Shown piece by piece: positions 37,290-47,467 of a stretch of 64,000 bases of DNA. Every line of letters starts with the position of its first letter. Position 1 is the first letter of the stretch. Position numbers and translations under genes: made by a program. Source of the DNA: Gemmatimonadetes bacterium bin94 (GTDB lineage: Bacteria; Gemmatimonadota; Gemmatimonadetes; Longimicrobiales; Gaopeijiaceae). The notes beneath the pieces were generated by a model. It worked only from the letters and a program-made list of their open reading frames with translations, did not search any database and was not told where the DNA came from. The stretch lies in assembly GCA_002238865.1 (NCBI GenBank), contig MPNE01000008.1, forward strand, positions 62,001 to 126,000, written 5' to 3'.

Positions 37290-40200
37290 ATGAGCCCCAT
37301 GCATTGGCCGCGTCATCCTCCTCCACTCCTCCTTCTGCTCGCCCTGACCCTGGGCGGATGCCGCTCAACGGAACAGGACGAAGCAGTTCGCGAGTCCGAG
37401 CCGCTTTTCACCCTCATGCCCTCGTCAAGCACGGGTATCACCTTCGCCAATCGGTTGCCCGAGACCGCGGCGAGAAACGGCCTGGCCTACCAGTACTACT
37501 ACAACGGCGCCGGGGTCGCCGTGGGCGACGTGAACGGTGACGACCTGCCCGACCTGTATTTCACGGCAAACATCGGTCCGAACCGGCTGTATCTGAACCG
37601 GGGCGGGCTGCGTTTCGAGGACGTGACGGACCGCGCCGGGGTCGCGGGCCCAAGCGACGGATGGGCCACCGGTGCAACGCTTGTCGACATCAACGCGGAC
37701 GGACGGCTCGACATCCATGTCAGCCAATCGGGACCGTTCGGCGAGGACGACCTGCGGCGCAACGTACTGTACATCAACCGGCCAGGGGAGGACGGCATTC
37801 CCGCCTTCACGGACGAGGCCGCCGCCTACGGTCTCGACGACCCGGCGTACTCCACGCAAGCGGCGTTCTTCGACAGCGATGGCGACGGCGACCTGGACAT
37901 GTACCTCATGAACCACGGGATCCCCGCGTACCGCACGCTGTTCCAGCTCGGTACCGGTCGCTCGCCTCTCGAGGTCGACAAGCTGTACCGTAACGATGGG
38001 GGACGCTTCGTCGACGTGTCTTCGGAAGTGGGGCTCATCGACTCGAACCTCGGCTTCGGTCTCGGCCTGAGCGTGGGCGACCTGAACAATGACGGCCTGC
38101 CCGACATCCATGTCGCCAACGACTATTCCGGCGCCGACTATCTGTACCTTGCCCGCGCGGACGGCAGCTTCCGCAACGTGATCGAACGGTCCATGGGGCA
38201 CATCCCGCTCTCTTCCATGGGCTCGGACATCGCCGACCTGGACGGGGACGGGTGGCTGGATCTGGCCGTAGTCGAGATGGACCTTCCGACGCACTACGGT
38301 CGCAAGACCATGGAGTTGGGCACGGAACAGGAGCGCTTCGCACTCATGGCTCGCGAGGGCCTGCACTACCAGTACATGACGAACGCCCTTCAGTGGAACC
38401 GCGGGACGCCGGACGGCCACGTGCCCGTCTTCTCCGATGTCGCACACCTCGCCGGCGTCGCCCGAACCGACTGGAGCTGGGCGACACTGCTCGCGGATCT
38501 GGACAACGATGGCCGGCAGGACATGTTCGTGACCAACGGGATGGCCGGTGTGAGCATCAACCCCGACTTCGATGCATACATGGGCCGCCGCATCGCCGAG
38601 GTCCAGGCGGCCGTGGGGAGGACCACGGAGGCGCTGATCCTCGAGCTCATCGACAACATGCCCCGCCGCAGGGCAGCGAACTACGCCTTCCGGAACGAGG
38701 GGGATCTGGCCTTCACCGACCTGGCTGAGGAATGGGGACTGGACCAGCCGGCGTACTCCACCGGAGCCGCGTACGCCGACCTCGACCGTGACGGCGATCT
38801 CGATCTGGTCGTGAGCAACGTGCAGGAAGAGGCGTTCGTCTACCGCAACAACATCCGCGAGACGGACGGAGCGCACTTTTTCACAGTCCGACTCCAGGGC
38901 CCCCCGGGGAATACATTCGGCATCGGCGCACGCGTGTGGTTGACGGCCGGCAGCACACGGCAGCTCCGTGAGATGCAGCTCACGCGTGGATACCAATCGT
39001 CCGTAGAGCCGCAGCTGCACTTCGGTCTCGGAGAACTGGCAACAGTGGACACCGTGGAGATTCGCTGGCAGGACGGATCCGTGGAGACGCGCACCGGGGT
39101 CGCGGCGGATGTCGCGCTCACGCTCGATCACGCGGGCGCACGTCCACCCAACCAACCACCACCCGGCTCGGCTCCCCTCTTCACGGACGCCCGCACCTCG
39201 ATCCGCCCCGTTCCGCGACACACGGCGAGCCTGTCCATGCTCGACGCCACGCTGGAGCCGTATCCCTCCAGACGGGAACAGGTTGCGCTGGCCGTGGGAG
39301 ATATCGACGGCGACGGACTGGACGACTTCGTCTTCGGTGGCAGCCGGAGCGAGCCCTCCCTGGTGTACTTCCAGCGAGAGGACGGGACGTTCCAGAGCGT
39401 GGCCCGGCTCCCCGCGAGCGCGGCCATGTCCGAGACCACGGCCGCCGCCATCTTCGATGTGGACGGCGACGGCCTGAACGACATTTGGACGGTCGCCAGC
39501 TACGCGGCGGGCCTGGACCGGCGCGAACACCGGCATCGCCTGTTCCTCAATGCCGGGGACGGGAGCTTCCAGGCGTCACCCGAGACGGTCACCCGGCAGG
39601 CTGGGCAGGGCACGACGCTCGCGCCAGCGGACTACGACGGCGACGGCCGCATGGACCTGTTCGTCGGTGGCCACAACGTCCCGGGCAGCGGCCCGGCGAC
39701 AGGCAGTCGCCTCCTCAGGAATGAGGGACGCGCGTTCCTGGACGTAACCGCCGAGGTGGCGCCTGCGCTTGCGCGACTTGAAACGGTGACCGATGCCCTG
39801 TGGACGGACCTGGACGGAGACGGCGCGGTCGACCTGCTCATAACCGGGGAGTGGATGCCTCCCACCCTGCTACTCAACGAAGGTGGCCGACTCCGTGACG
39901 CCACGACGGCAGCTGGCCTGGATGGCCTCACCGGTTGGTGGCAGACGTTGGCCGCGGCAGATTTCGATGGCGACGGGGACCCCGACATCGTGGCCGGCAA
40001 CCTGGGACTCAACTACCCATACCGCCCGTCGGCGGATCGGCCCTTCGAGCTGTATGTGGGGGACTTCGACCGCGACGGGGAAGATGAGACCGTGCCGGCG
40101 TACCACGAGGCCGGCATGTTGTACCCGTGGTTCGGTCGGACCCGCTTGGGGTCCATGCTCCCCTGGGTCTCCCAGCTCTACCCCACACTCGACTCGTTCG

Positions 40201-40658
40201 CGCGTGCCACGCTGCCCGACATCTTGAGGCCGGAGGGGATACGGGCGGCACAGCGCTTCGAGATCCGCACGCTGGCCAGTACGTACCTGGAAAACACCGG
40301 AGACGGCCGGCTACTCCCTCGCCCGTTGCCGCGGGCCGCCCAGGTCTCGACAGTAGCGGGGGCAGTCCCAGCCGACTTCGATGGCGACGGCGCCATCGAC
40401 CTCGTCCTTGCAGGCAACCTGCACGCCTTCGATCAGAGCGTTCCCAGGCTCGACGGCGGCGTCGGCCTCTTCCTCCGCGGCGATGGAGCAGGCGGTTTCC
40501 ATCCGGTGCCGCCGAGCAAGAGCGGGCTCTGGCTGGAGGGAGTCGTTCGCGAACTCGCGCTGCTGCGCGTGGGGCGGGACCGTGAGCCGACTCTCCTGGC
40601 CGGCGTCGCGGGTGGCGAGGCGCTTCACGTGCGTCCGGTCAGGTCCCCGCCGTCCTGA
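37290..40658 (+). CDS. FG-GAP/VCBS-repeat lipoprotein with ASPIC/UnbV domain (CRTAC1-like)
   Basis: A 1122-residue surface or periplasmic lipoprotein (LALTLGGCRS). It contains many calcium-binding FG-GAP/VCBS blades with D-x-[DN]-x-[DN]-G loops: GDVNGDDLPDLYF, FDSDGDGDLDMYL, GDLNNDGLPDIHV, ADLDGDGWLDLAV, FDGDGDPDIVAG. An ASPIC/UnbV segment lies near residues 525-610 (RLQGPPGNTFGIGARVWLTAGSTRQLREMQ...HFGLGELATVDTVEIRWQDG). A second propeller follows to the end. Such proteins occur next to SusC/SusD pairs in Bacteroidota and Gemmatimonadota and are thought to be surface ligand- or glycan-binding components; no enzyme activity is proven. SusD and SusC are encoded convergently 1-6 kb downstream. 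Confidence 0.88.
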   Translation: MSPMHWPRHPPPLLLLLALTLGGCRSTEQDEAVRESEPLFTLMPSSSTGITFANRLPETAARNGLAYQYYYNGAGVAVGDVNGDDLPDLYFTANIGPNRLYLNRGGLRFEDVTDRAGVAGPSDGWATGATLVDINADGRLDIHVSQSGPFGEDDLRRNVLYINRPGEDGIPAFTDEAAAYGLDDPAYSTQAAFFDSDGDGDLDMYLMNHGIPAYRTLFQLGTGRSPLEVDKLYRNDGGRFVDVSSEVGLIDSNLGFGLGLSVGDLNNDGLPDIHVANDYSGADYLYLARADGSFRNVIERSMGHIPLSSMGSDIADLDGDGWLDLAVVEMDLPTHYGRKTMELGTEQERFALMAREGLHYQYMTNALQWNRGTPDGHVPVFSDVAHLAGVARTDWSWATLLADLDNDGRQDMFVTNGMAGVSINPDFDAYMGRRIAEVQAAVGRTTEALILELIDNMPRRRAANYAFRNEGDLAFTDLAEEWGLDQPAYSTGAAYADLDRDGDLDLVVSNVQEEAFVYRNNIRETDGAHFFTVRLQGPPGNTFGIGARVWLTAGSTRQLREMQLTRGYQSSVEPQLHFGLGELATVDTVEIRWQDGSVETRTGVAADVALTLDHAGARPPNQPPPGSAPLFTDARTSIRPVPRHTASLSMLDATLEPYPSRREQVALAVGDIDGDGLDDFVFGGSRSEPSLVYFQREDGTFQSVARLPASAAMSETTAAAIFDVDGDGLNDIWTVASYAAGLDRREHRHRLFLNAGDGSFQASPETVTRQAGQGTTLAPADYDGDGRMDLFVGGHNVPGSGPATGSRLLRNEGRAFLDVTAEVAPALARLETVTDALWTDLDGDGAVDLLITGEWMPPTLLLNEGGRLRDATTAAGLDGLTGWWQTLAAADFDGDGDPDIVAGNLGLNYPYRPSADRPFELYVGDFDRDGEDETVPAYHEAGMLYPWFGRTRLGSMLPWVSQLYPTLDSFARATLPDILRPEGIRAAQRFEIRTLASTYLENTGDGRLLPRPLPRAAQVSTVAGAVPADFDGDGAIDLVLAGNLHAFDQSVPRLDGGVGLFLRGDGAGGFHPVPPSKSGLWLEGVVRELALLRVGRDREPTLLAGVAGGEALHVRPVRSPPS

Positions 40659-40682
40659 CCAGCCCGTCCCTGGCCAGCCCGA

Positions 40683-41075
40683 CTACCGGGGCACGATTTC
40701 GATCACGCCTCTGGGATTCCCCATGCCGAACCGGGCACCAGCTTCCCCGGTCGGCCAGTAGCGGAGCTCGGCAACGTCCTGGACGTAGACGCTCCTGAGG
40801 TAGTCCAGGTCACCCACACGCGAGCCGTACATATACACGTTGGGACGCGCTTCGGACGAATTCGTCATGGATACGGGGCCGCGTCCGGTCAGCCACTGGG
40901 GTCTGATCAACTGCAGAGCCTCGTACACGGTGGGGCTGTTGGTTTCAGCGAGTTCGTCGCCGCTGACCACGTTCCGCGCTGATCCGGAGCCGGGAGCACC
41001 GGCCGTGGCGCAAGCCGTGACCGCGGCGACCGCAATCGCGGCGAGCCCGGCGACGAGAAGATATCTGGTTTTCAT
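40683..41075 (-). CDS. Small lipoprotein resembling an isolated TonB-receptor plug segment
   Basis: A 130-residue lipoprotein (VAAVTACATAG lipobox). After a short linker, the sequence TNSPTVYEALQLIRPQWL...VGDLDYLRSVYVQDVAELRYWPTGEAGARFGMGNPRGVIEIVPR reads like the N- and C-terminal parts of a TonB-dependent receptor plug: the ALQ..RP start, then the E.LR...A.ARFG....GVIEI end seen in SusC proteins. No barrel follows, since the ORF stops after VPR. It is intact and has a GAAAGGTGAAACC-type Shine-Dalgarno region upstream, so it does not look like decay. It may be a periplasmic accessory or a free plug-like domain. A lipoprotein gene lies 18 bases upstream on the same strand. Confidence 0.72.
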   Translation of the reverse strand: MKTRYLLVAGLAAIAVAAVTACATAGAPGSGSARNVVSGDELAETNSPTVYEALQLIRPQWLTGRGPVSMTNSSEARPNVYMYGSRVGDLDYLRSVYVQDVAELRYWPTGEAGARFGMGNPRGVIEIVPR

Positions 41076-41093
41076 GGTTTCACCTTTCGGGTT

Positions 41094-41615
41094 CTAGCCG
41101 ATGGGGATTCGGAGAAGCCTGAAGCCCGCAGGTGGAGGATTCTCGTCGTCAACCTCAGGGGGACGGTTCGGGTCTTCCTGGAGGAATATCTGATCCACCA
41201 GAAGCGCGAACACGGCCGCCGCTCCGACCAGAGCGGCGGCCGTGCGCTTGGCGGACAGCCGTCTCAGGTGGATGTCGCTTACCTCGTGCCGGGGGAGGAC
41301 GATGGTCTCCCGTACATCCTCGAACTGGGTGCCGGGGTAGTTCTTGCCGAGCCACACAATCACCGTCACTGAATCCGGGGGCCGCAAGGCGACAGCCGCA
41401 TCGAACTCGGTCCTGAACCGTCCCAGGTGCCGGGCCGCACGGACGGCCCCTTCGTCGGTGAGCCGAACGCGCACTTCCTCCACCTCCGGTGCAAGGGCCG
41501 CGTCGACCTCTACGTACGTCACACATGCCGTCGACGAGAGGGAGGTCCCGAGCAGCAGCGCCAAGCCCACTCCCCGCACGATCCCGCGCCCGCCTCCGGC
41601 TCGACGGCACACCAC
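41094..41615 (-). CDS. Small lipoprotein with C-terminal membrane segment, unknown function
   Basis: I do not recognise this protein. The start is uncertain. The GTG at 41615 gives a charged n-region then GIVRGVGLALLLGTSLSSTAC, a good lipobox; a GTG at 41579 would also keep the signal; the track start at 41756 adds an Arg/Cys-rich tail with no signal value. The mature part has a beta-rich domain (YVEVDAALAPEVEEVRVRLTDEGAVRAA, DSVTVIVWLGKNYPGTQFEDVRETIVLPRHEVSDIHLRRLS). One hydrophobic segment follows (TAAALVGAAAVFALLVDQIFL), then a Pro-rich tail. It is 18 bases upstream of the plug-like lipoprotein and probably co-transcribed with it. Confidence 0.65.
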   Translation of the reverse strand: MVCRRAGGGRGIVRGVGLALLLGTSLSSTACVTYVEVDAALAPEVEEVRVRLTDEGAVRAARHLGRFRTEFDAAVALRPPDSVTVIVWLGKNYPGTQFEDVRETIVLPRHEVSDIHLRRLSAKRTAAALVGAAAVFALLVDQIFLQEDPNRPPEVDDENPPPAGFRLLRIPIG

Positions 41616-41844
41616 TTCACCAAGCGCCACCGGATGGACCGGATGCCGCCCGCCGACGTTCCTCAACCTACACGAAGTCTTCTCAGCCACGCCCCCTCCA
41701 CGTAAACCAGGACGACGACATTGCCGACCCGAGGTCCAGCAAGAATGCACCAGCAACCGCGCTCGCGGGGGATTCCGCGCAAGGCCAGGACCGCCGACGC
41801 CGGTCAGCGTCGCCGGTCCTGGCCGACTCGCAAAGCGGTGCGTC

Positions 41845-43335
41845 CTAGTTTCCTCCTGTCACGGCGGCCGGCGGCGACCCTCCCCACCAGACCGAGGGTC
41901 CCGTGAACAGCATCCCCTGGAGACCGGGGTCCACACCACTGGCCATCACGTTCGCGGAGTTACTGGCCAACTCCGATTCCGGCGTCCGGATCCGCACCGG
42001 GATGGATGGCAGGAAAGCATCCGGCACCGGGTCGATCTCGGGATAGCCGGTACGCCGCCAGTCGTTCCACGGCTCGATCGTCAGGTAGTTGGCAATCCAC
42101 TTCTCCCTGATAATCTCCTTCAGCGGGTTGGCCATCGACGCCAGCATCGGTCGCTCGGCCAGATAGGCATCGATGTCCGCCCCATCCACACCCCACTTCT
42201 CCATGATGGCCCGGATTCCTTCCCGGTAGGGCGCGTCGGCCGCGCCGGGGCCGCTCAGGATGAGCCTCGCTTCCGCTTCGGTGAACTTCGCGTCGGCAAA
42301 GCTGGCGACGTTCAGAGGCGCGTCCTCTTCCGTGAAGAAGCGGCCGACTTCGGATATTGTCGAGTCATCGGCAGGCCCCTCCGCGTTGTAGTGTCCGCGA
42401 TACACCATCTCCCCGTTCTCCATATCCCTTATGGCCGGCTCCAACATGATCGAAATCCTCGGGTCGTTGCGCTCCTTCAGCATGTCGACCGTCAATCCGC
42501 TTGCAGTGAAGAGCAGGCTGCGGTCGACGTACCGCCACAGCGGGTTTCGGGCACCCGCTCCTCCCGGGTATTCGAAGACGGCGTCGTCAGCGTTGCTGCT
42601 GAAGCCTTCGCCGAGCGCGCTGAGCGCCGCTTGTGCACGTTCCTGAGGGTTTTCACCCGGCGCGTACGCCAGGCGGAGCTGATGTCGGGCCTGGACCACA
42701 CGCGCCAGCTTGACCCAGCGAGACATGTCTCCGCCAAAGAGCAGGTCGTTCGCACCCGGGGTCCGCAGGCTCGGTTGCTTCATCGCGGCGATCGCCGCGT
42801 CCATGTCCGCGAGATTCTGCGTGTAGATGGTCGGCAGTTGGTTGTCGTAGGCCGGCGTCGGTACCGTCGCGTCGAGCGCTTCCGTGAACGGCACGGGGCC
42901 CCACAAGTCGGTCGTGTGGGCCCAGACCCATGTTGAGAGGAACTGGGCAAGTCCGAAGTAGGCGGGATCCTCGTCGGGGTCGAGTTCCTCCATCATGAGC
43001 CGGAGTTCGTTAAGCATCGTCGCGTAGTGGAAGCTCCACGCCCCGTTTGCGGAGTTGTCCTGCACCTCGTAGCGCTGGAGCTCATCGTACGAACGCGAGT
43101 CCCGGTTGTACGAGGTCTGCTGCATCCATTCCACGGTCCACTGTCCCGGGTCTCCGTAGTAGACGGTGTGCACCATGCCCGTGACGACCGCCGGGATGCG
43201 TACATCCACGCGGGCGGTCACGGGGGCGTTGGGGTCCGTATTGACGTCGAGGAAGCTATCGCAACCACCCGCAAGAACGGCCAGAAGCGCCACCGATACC
43301 GTCCGAGCCATCGTCGATTTTCCCATGTCAAACAT
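41845..43335 (-). CDS. SusD/RagB-family surface nutrient-binding lipoprotein
   Basis: A 496-residue SusD-like protein. The ATG at 43335 follows GAGAAAGGAGAA and gives a lipoprotein signal (SVALLAVLAGGCDSFLDVNTDPNAP); the CDSFLDVNTDPN segment is a hallmark of the SusD_2 branch. Helical TPR-like SusD features follow (FHYATMLNELRLMMEELD, WAHTTDLWGPVPFTEALDATVPTPAYDNQ, LKEIIREKWIANYLTIEPWNDWRRTGYP). It should bind ligand at the cell surface and act as a lid on the SusC barrel encoded 30 bases upstream. The nutrient may be peptide or glycan; sequence alone does not say, but SusD_2 proteins are often tied to peptides or mixed oligomers. Confidence 0.93.
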   Translation of the reverse strand: MFDMGKSTMARTVSVALLAVLAGGCDSFLDVNTDPNAPVTARVDVRIPAVVTGMVHTVYYGDPGQWTVEWMQQTSYNRDSRSYDELQRYEVQDNSANGAWSFHYATMLNELRLMMEELDPDEDPAYFGLAQFLSTWVWAHTTDLWGPVPFTEALDATVPTPAYDNQLPTIYTQNLADMDAAIAAMKQPSLRTPGANDLLFGGDMSRWVKLARVVQARHQLRLAYAPGENPQERAQAALSALGEGFSSNADDAVFEYPGGAGARNPLWRYVDRSLLFTASGLTVDMLKERNDPRISIMLEPAIRDMENGEMVYRGHYNAEGPADDSTISEVGRFFTEEDAPLNVASFADAKFTEAEARLILSGPGAADAPYREGIRAIMEKWGVDGADIDAYLAERPMLASMANPLKEIIREKWIANYLTIEPWNDWRRTGYPEIDPVPDAFLPSIPVRIRTPESELASNSANVMASGVDPGLQGMLFTGPSVWWGGSPPAAVTGGN

Positions 43336-43365
43336 GGCTATTCTCCTTTCTCCCGATACCATTGG

Positions 43366-46300
43366 TCAGAAGCTCGTCCGGAAACCGAAGGTCAAACCCC
43401 TCGTTTGTGGCGCCGGGAAGTGACGGTAGTACTGCCACGCGCTGTTTGAACCACCAGAGATATCACCTTCCGGATCGCCCATCGAGAAATCCGACCACAC
43501 GCCCAGGTTTCGCCCGGTCAGGTATAGGGTCCCACGGTCGATACCCACCCCGGCCAACAGGCTCCGCGGGATGTCGTACGAAAGCGTGACCTCCCGCAGC
43601 TTGACGAAGCCACCGGGCTCTATCTGGCCCTCGTGCTTGTCGTAGCCGTACATGAGTTCATAGTACGTCGGATCCTTGACGACTTCCTTCGTGTTGGGTT
43701 GGCCGGTCGACTGGTTGATCCCCTCAAGGGTCACTCTCGAGTACCGATCGTTGGTGAGGATGTGACGTCCGTTGCGGCCCGTTGTGTACTGGATCTCGAA
43801 GTTGAGGATCTGGCTGCCCTTGCGCATGTCCCAGAGACTCGAAAGCCCGAACCCCTTGTAGCGGATGCTGCTTCTGAGGTTGGCAAGCCAGTCCGGCAGC
43901 GCGGAGCCCAGCGGTATCTGGCTCTGGGTCCGGATGGGGAGGCCGTAGCAGTCGCCGGTCCGGTTGTACCGCACGCTCGCGCAGTTCTCGTCACCGAGGA
44001 TGAGCGCACCCATGGGCTGATCAGGGAAGCAGTAGTTGCCCGTCGCCGGCACGCAGTTGCGCTGGTAGCCGTAGCCCCAGATCACGCCGTACGGAAGGCT
44101 TTCCATGATGCGGATACTTGGCCAGGAGTAGCCCGCCAGATGGAGGTTGTCGATGCCCGGCGCCAGCTCAATGACCGAGTTCCGGTTGCGCGTCCAGTTT
44201 GCGGCGAGATCCAGGGTAAAGTCTCCGGTCTGCACCGGTCGTCCGCGAACCGACACCTCCCAACCCTGGTTGCGGAGGTCTCCGGCATTCCGGGTGATGC
44301 GGGTATACCCGCTTGACGCCGAGGCCGGCACCGAGAAGATCTGGTCATAGCTCTTCTTGTTGTAGTACGAGACATCGATGCTGGCGCGGTTGTTCAATCC
44401 GCGCATCTCAAAGCCGACCTCGATCTCCGATGTCGACTCAGGTCTGATGGTTGGATTGCCAAGCTGTGTGCCCTGGACGAATCCGACCTGCCCCCTGAAC
44501 GGGAAGCTGAGCGTCGTCGGGTCGAACTGGTAGCTCCCCTGGTGCACGCCCGGCACGCTCGCGGCGTAGTAGCGCGACGAGAGGCTGTAGGCGGGTGCGT
44601 CAGCCCCCACCCTCGCGTACGAAAGGCGTACCTTGCCGTACTGCAGCCATCCGGGACGCCAGTTGAGAGCGTCCGTGAAGACGATCCCCACGCTTGCGGA
44701 CGGGTAGATGTAGTTGTTCGCTTCCTTGGGAAGCGTCGAACTCCAGTCGTTTCGCCCCGTCAACGTGAGGTACGACCAGCCCTTGTAGTCCATGGTGACC
44801 TGGCCGTACGCCCCCAGCAGGCGCCTTTGCTCCGGCAGGTCGGCGAAGACATCCTGGTTCTCGAAGTTCTCGACGTTGTAGTAGTCCGGGATGACGATGG
44901 TGTTGCCCTGACCGGTGATACGGCTGTTCTCGGTCATCCAGATGTTGCCGCCGACCAACCCGCTGAGGTTGAAGTCCGGAGCGAGCTGGATCTGGTCCAG
45001 GCTGAGCACCAGATCGTTGTTGATCTGCGTGCGGTTGAGCTTCTCCTGACGCGTTCCGCCGGACGAGAGCCCGTCCGCGGTGCGCCAGGGTCGCTCGTTC
45101 TGATAGGTGCGCCGCTCATCGAGGTACGTGTCCAGGCCCCAGGTGTTCGTCAGCCTGAGCCCCGACACGATCGTGGCCGCGAAGCGCTGCGAGACGATCC
45201 AGCGGTTCACGTTGCTGTCTCTGTACTCGTTCTCCATCACCCACTGGTAGTGTGGGCTGTTCGAGCCCCACAGCACCGGGGTGCCATCCTCGTTCCACGC
45301 CGTCCGGATGTCGACGTTGGCGGGGATGTGGAGCAGGCTGTGATGAACGCCGCCCCAGGAGTCGGCAGGCCAGGGGTTCTGGGTGTTGATCCGCTGCACG
45401 CTCGTGGTCGACATCAGCCTGTCGGACATCTGCAGGTTGACGTTGGCGCTCAGGTTGAGCCGCTCGAGCTTCCCGGTCGGGGTGATGTCGCCCTGGTTCA
45501 GGTACGAGACACCGAACGTGTACGACCCCGCGTCTCCCAGGCTACCCGTCGCGCGGAGGGAGTTGTCCATCGACTGCGCCCTGTTGTAGAACTGTGAGCG
45601 CGTATCCTCGAAGGCGATGTCGCCCAGAGCGGCGATGACCTCCGCCGGAATGCTGTCCTTGTGGGGACCCCAATTCGGATAGCTCGAACTCGTAATCGCG
45701 CGAGTCTCGAAGCCGGTGGACGTCGGGTATCCCGGCTGACAGTAGCCACCCTCCGCCTCCCGCATGCCGTTGCAAAAGAAGCGGTCACGACCGGCGGCCC
45801 AGTCGGTGACATAGCCCGCTATGATCGGTTCGTCAAAACGTGCGGAGCTCGAGAACTCAAAGCGGACAGGCATGCCCGGCCGTCCCCGCTTCGTCGTGAT
45901 CACCACCGCGCCCGCGGCGGCCCGCGATCCGTAGAGCGCCGTGGCAGCGGCACCGCGCAGCACCGAGATCTCCTCGACGTTGGACATGTCGAAGTCTATG
46001 CCTCGGTTTCCGGCCTGCCCACGTCCGAAGATGCTCCCACCCCTCTCCGCGTCCAGGTCGATGCTGACGGGTACGCCGTCGATGATGAACAGCGGCTGGC
46101 CCGAACCCGTGAATGTCGACTGTCCACGGATCTGGATGGTCGAGGAAGCTCCTGGACGGCCGCTCGATTGAACGACCTGAATGCCCGCGGACTGGCCCTG
46201 CAGCGCCTGCACCAAGTTGACTTCCGGAGTCCGCTCCAGGACCTCCGCGCTCACCTTCTGGACCGAGTAGGTGAGGGCGCGCTGTTCTCGCTCGATGCCG

Positions 46301-46659
46301 AGCGCGGTGACCACAACCCCCTCGACCTCGATCGCCTGCTGCGTAAGTTCGAAGTCCAGCGCCACCGTGCCGCCCGCGGTGATCGTCACGGATTGCTCGG
46401 CGGCGGCATAGCCCAGGGACTGCACCCGCAACGTGTAGGTGCCTGCCGGGACGTTCAGGATGATGTAACGACCATCCGCGTTGCTGAGGGAACCGCGGTT
46501 GGTCCCGTCGATGCTAACCTGCGCACCAGACAGAGGCGCATCGTTAGCGGCGTTCGTGACGGCCCCCGTCACACTGCCGGTCTGCTGGGCCACGAGACCC
46601 GTGGCTACAAGCAGGGGGAAGACTCCCAGGCCAAGCGTTCTCACCATACTCTTCATCAT
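43366..46659 (-). CDS. SusC/RagA-family TonB-dependent outer-membrane transporter
   Basis: A 1097-residue protein. The ATG at 46659 follows AGGAGAAGAG and starts a Sec signal ([26 protein letters not shown]). The 1311-residue track ORF adds leader DNA and a dead ychF fragment to the N-terminus and should not be used. Domains in order are a carboxypeptidase-regulatory-like domain (residues ~27-105, [21 protein letters not shown]), then the plug ([16 protein letters not shown]...[24 protein letters not shown]...[31 protein letters not shown]), then a beta-barrel ending in the aromatic GFRTSF. It imports oligomers in an energy-dependent way with SusD. No TonB/ExbB/ExbD or anti-sigma genes are nearby. 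Confidence 0.95.
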   Translation of the reverse strand: MMKSMVRTLGLGVFPLLVATGLVAQQTGSVTGAVTNAANDAPLSGAQVSIDGTNRGSLSNADGRYIILNVPAGTYTLRVQSLGYAAAEQSVTITAGGTVALDFELTQQAIEVEGVVVTALGIEREQRALTYSVQKVSAEVLERTPEVNLVQALQGQSAGIQVVQSSGRPGASSTIQIRGQSTFTGSGQPLFIIDGVPVSIDLDAERGGSIFGRGQAGNRGIDFDMSNVEEISVLRGAAATALYGSRAAAGAVVITTKRGRPGMPVRFEFSSSARFDEPIIAGYVTDWAAGRDRFFCNGMREAEGGYCQPGYPTSTGFETRAITSSSYPNWGPHKDSIPAEVIAALGDIAFEDTRSQFYNRAQSMDNSLRATGSLGDAGSYTFGVSYLNQGDITPTGKLERLNLSANVNLQMSDRLMSTTSVQRINTQNPWPADSWGGVHHSLLHIPANVDIRTAWNEDGTPVLWGSNSPHYQWVMENEYRDSNVNRWIVSQRFAATIVSGLRLTNTWGLDTYLDERRTYQNERPWRTADGLSSGGTRQEKLNRTQINNDLVLSLDQIQLAPDFNLSGLVGGNIWMTENSRITGQGNTIVIPDYYNVENFENQDVFADLPEQRRLLGAYGQVTMDYKGWSYLTLTGRNDWSSTLPKEANNYIYPSASVGIVFTDALNWRPGWLQYGKVRLSYARVGADAPAYSLSSRYYAASVPGVHQGSYQFDPTTLSFPFRGQVGFVQGTQLGNPTIRPESTSEIEVGFEMRGLNNRASIDVSYYNKKSYDQIFSVPASASSGYTRITRNAGDLRNQGWEVSVRGRPVQTGDFTLDLAANWTRNRNSVIELAPGIDNLHLAGYSWPSIRIMESLPYGVIWGYGYQRNCVPATGNYCFPDQPMGALILGDENCASVRYNRTGDCYGLPIRTQSQIPLGSALPDWLANLRSSIRYKGFGLSSLWDMRKGSQILNFEIQYTTGRNGRHILTNDRYSRVTLEGINQSTGQPNTKEVVKDPTYYELMYGYDKHEGQIEPGGFVKLREVTLSYDIPRSLLAGVGIDRGTLYLTGRNLGVWSDFSMGDPEGDISGGSNSAWQYYRHFPAPQTRGLTFGFRTSF

Positions 46660-46905
46660 CACTCTTCTCCTTTCGTGCGGATTCCAGACCAGGGATGGCC
46701 CAATCGGACCTGGCTCAATACGCGGATCGGGGCGTTGTCCCCAAAAACAGAGACACGACGGGAGTGGAGACCCCGTCTCATCGCGGAGAGTCCAGCCTGT
46801 TGCACGGTTGACTGCCGGTGAGGGTCGGCGGATTACACCTCCTAACAGTACGACCCGGCGGGCTGTCAAGCAAGAAGATTCTGTATCCCGTCTCGTATCC
46901 CGCCG
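46660..46905 (-). promoter_or_regulatory. Long susC leader with a candidate promoter
   Basis: These 246 bases between the susC start and the ychF remnant contain no ORF. On the minus strand TTGACA occurs at 46869-46864, and a TACTGTTAGG-like segment follows 13 bases later. This is a possible promoter with unusual spacing, leaving an untranslated leader of about 180 bases. A GACGGG...CCCGTC hairpin lies in the leader. The functional assignment is weak. Confidence 0.35.
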
Positions 46906-47467
46906 GATGACCTCCGCGCGGATGAAGCAGCGCTCCAAGTCGCTGTAGACGCATCCGGCGGCCGCACGCGCCACCGTACCCCGCCGGATCGTCCAGGCGC
47001 GCACTTCGTCCGGCCCGATGGTGAAAAACGACACCAGCCCGTACGGACGAACCGCGCGAGCATGGGCTCGGAGAGTCCCAGGTCCTCCAAGAAACTCCGG
47101 TTGCTCCTCGGGCTTCAGGCTGGCGATTTCCGCCTCCACACTGGCCGATAGAACCATTGCCGCGCCCCCCATTGCCTTGACTTCGTCGGCCAGGGCGGGG
47201 TCGAGTTCCTCGGCGGCACGGTCCTCGTCATCGTTTCGAAGGCGTCGATTTCGCGCACGTCCGCGCGTTCCTTTGCGGGCACGGTCCAGACGCCGCTCCA
47301 CGACGGCCAGATCCGCGAGGACGCACTCGTCGTGGAAGGCGCGCAGGTCGCCGAGCGGGTCGGGGTCGCTGTCGAGCGCGGGGTTGAGGAAGTCCCGCAG
47401 GAGCAGGCATAGCGCCTCCCGGTCGCGGATCTCCCGCAGAGTTCTGGGTGACAGAACCCGTGAACCG
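46906..47467 (-). pseudogene. Decayed partial copy of ychF
   Basis: This stretch matches codons ~85-310 of the intact ychF-like gene at 51994-53034. Shared segments are [16 protein letters not shown].[45 protein letters not shown] and DLER.FIRAEVI. The N-terminal P-loop part and the C-terminal end are missing. About 130 bases are deleted internally around 47230-47240, and small indels break the frame (for example near 47030-47070). It was swept into the 1311-residue track ORF. Its right boundary coincides with the start of the duplicated dioxygenase leader at 47467, marking a recombination junction. Confidence 0.88.

Noticed and set aside
37425-39536. 703-residue minus-strand ORF
   Set aside because: Shadow of the FG-GAP/UnbV gene; composition is low-complexity Val/Arg/Glu with no motifs, and the plus strand has clear repeat motifs.
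43366-47301. 1311-residue single gene joining YchF-like sequence to SusC
   Set aside because: The first ~214 codons are a decayed ychF fragment plus leader. SusC has its own ribosome-binding site and signal peptide at 46659.
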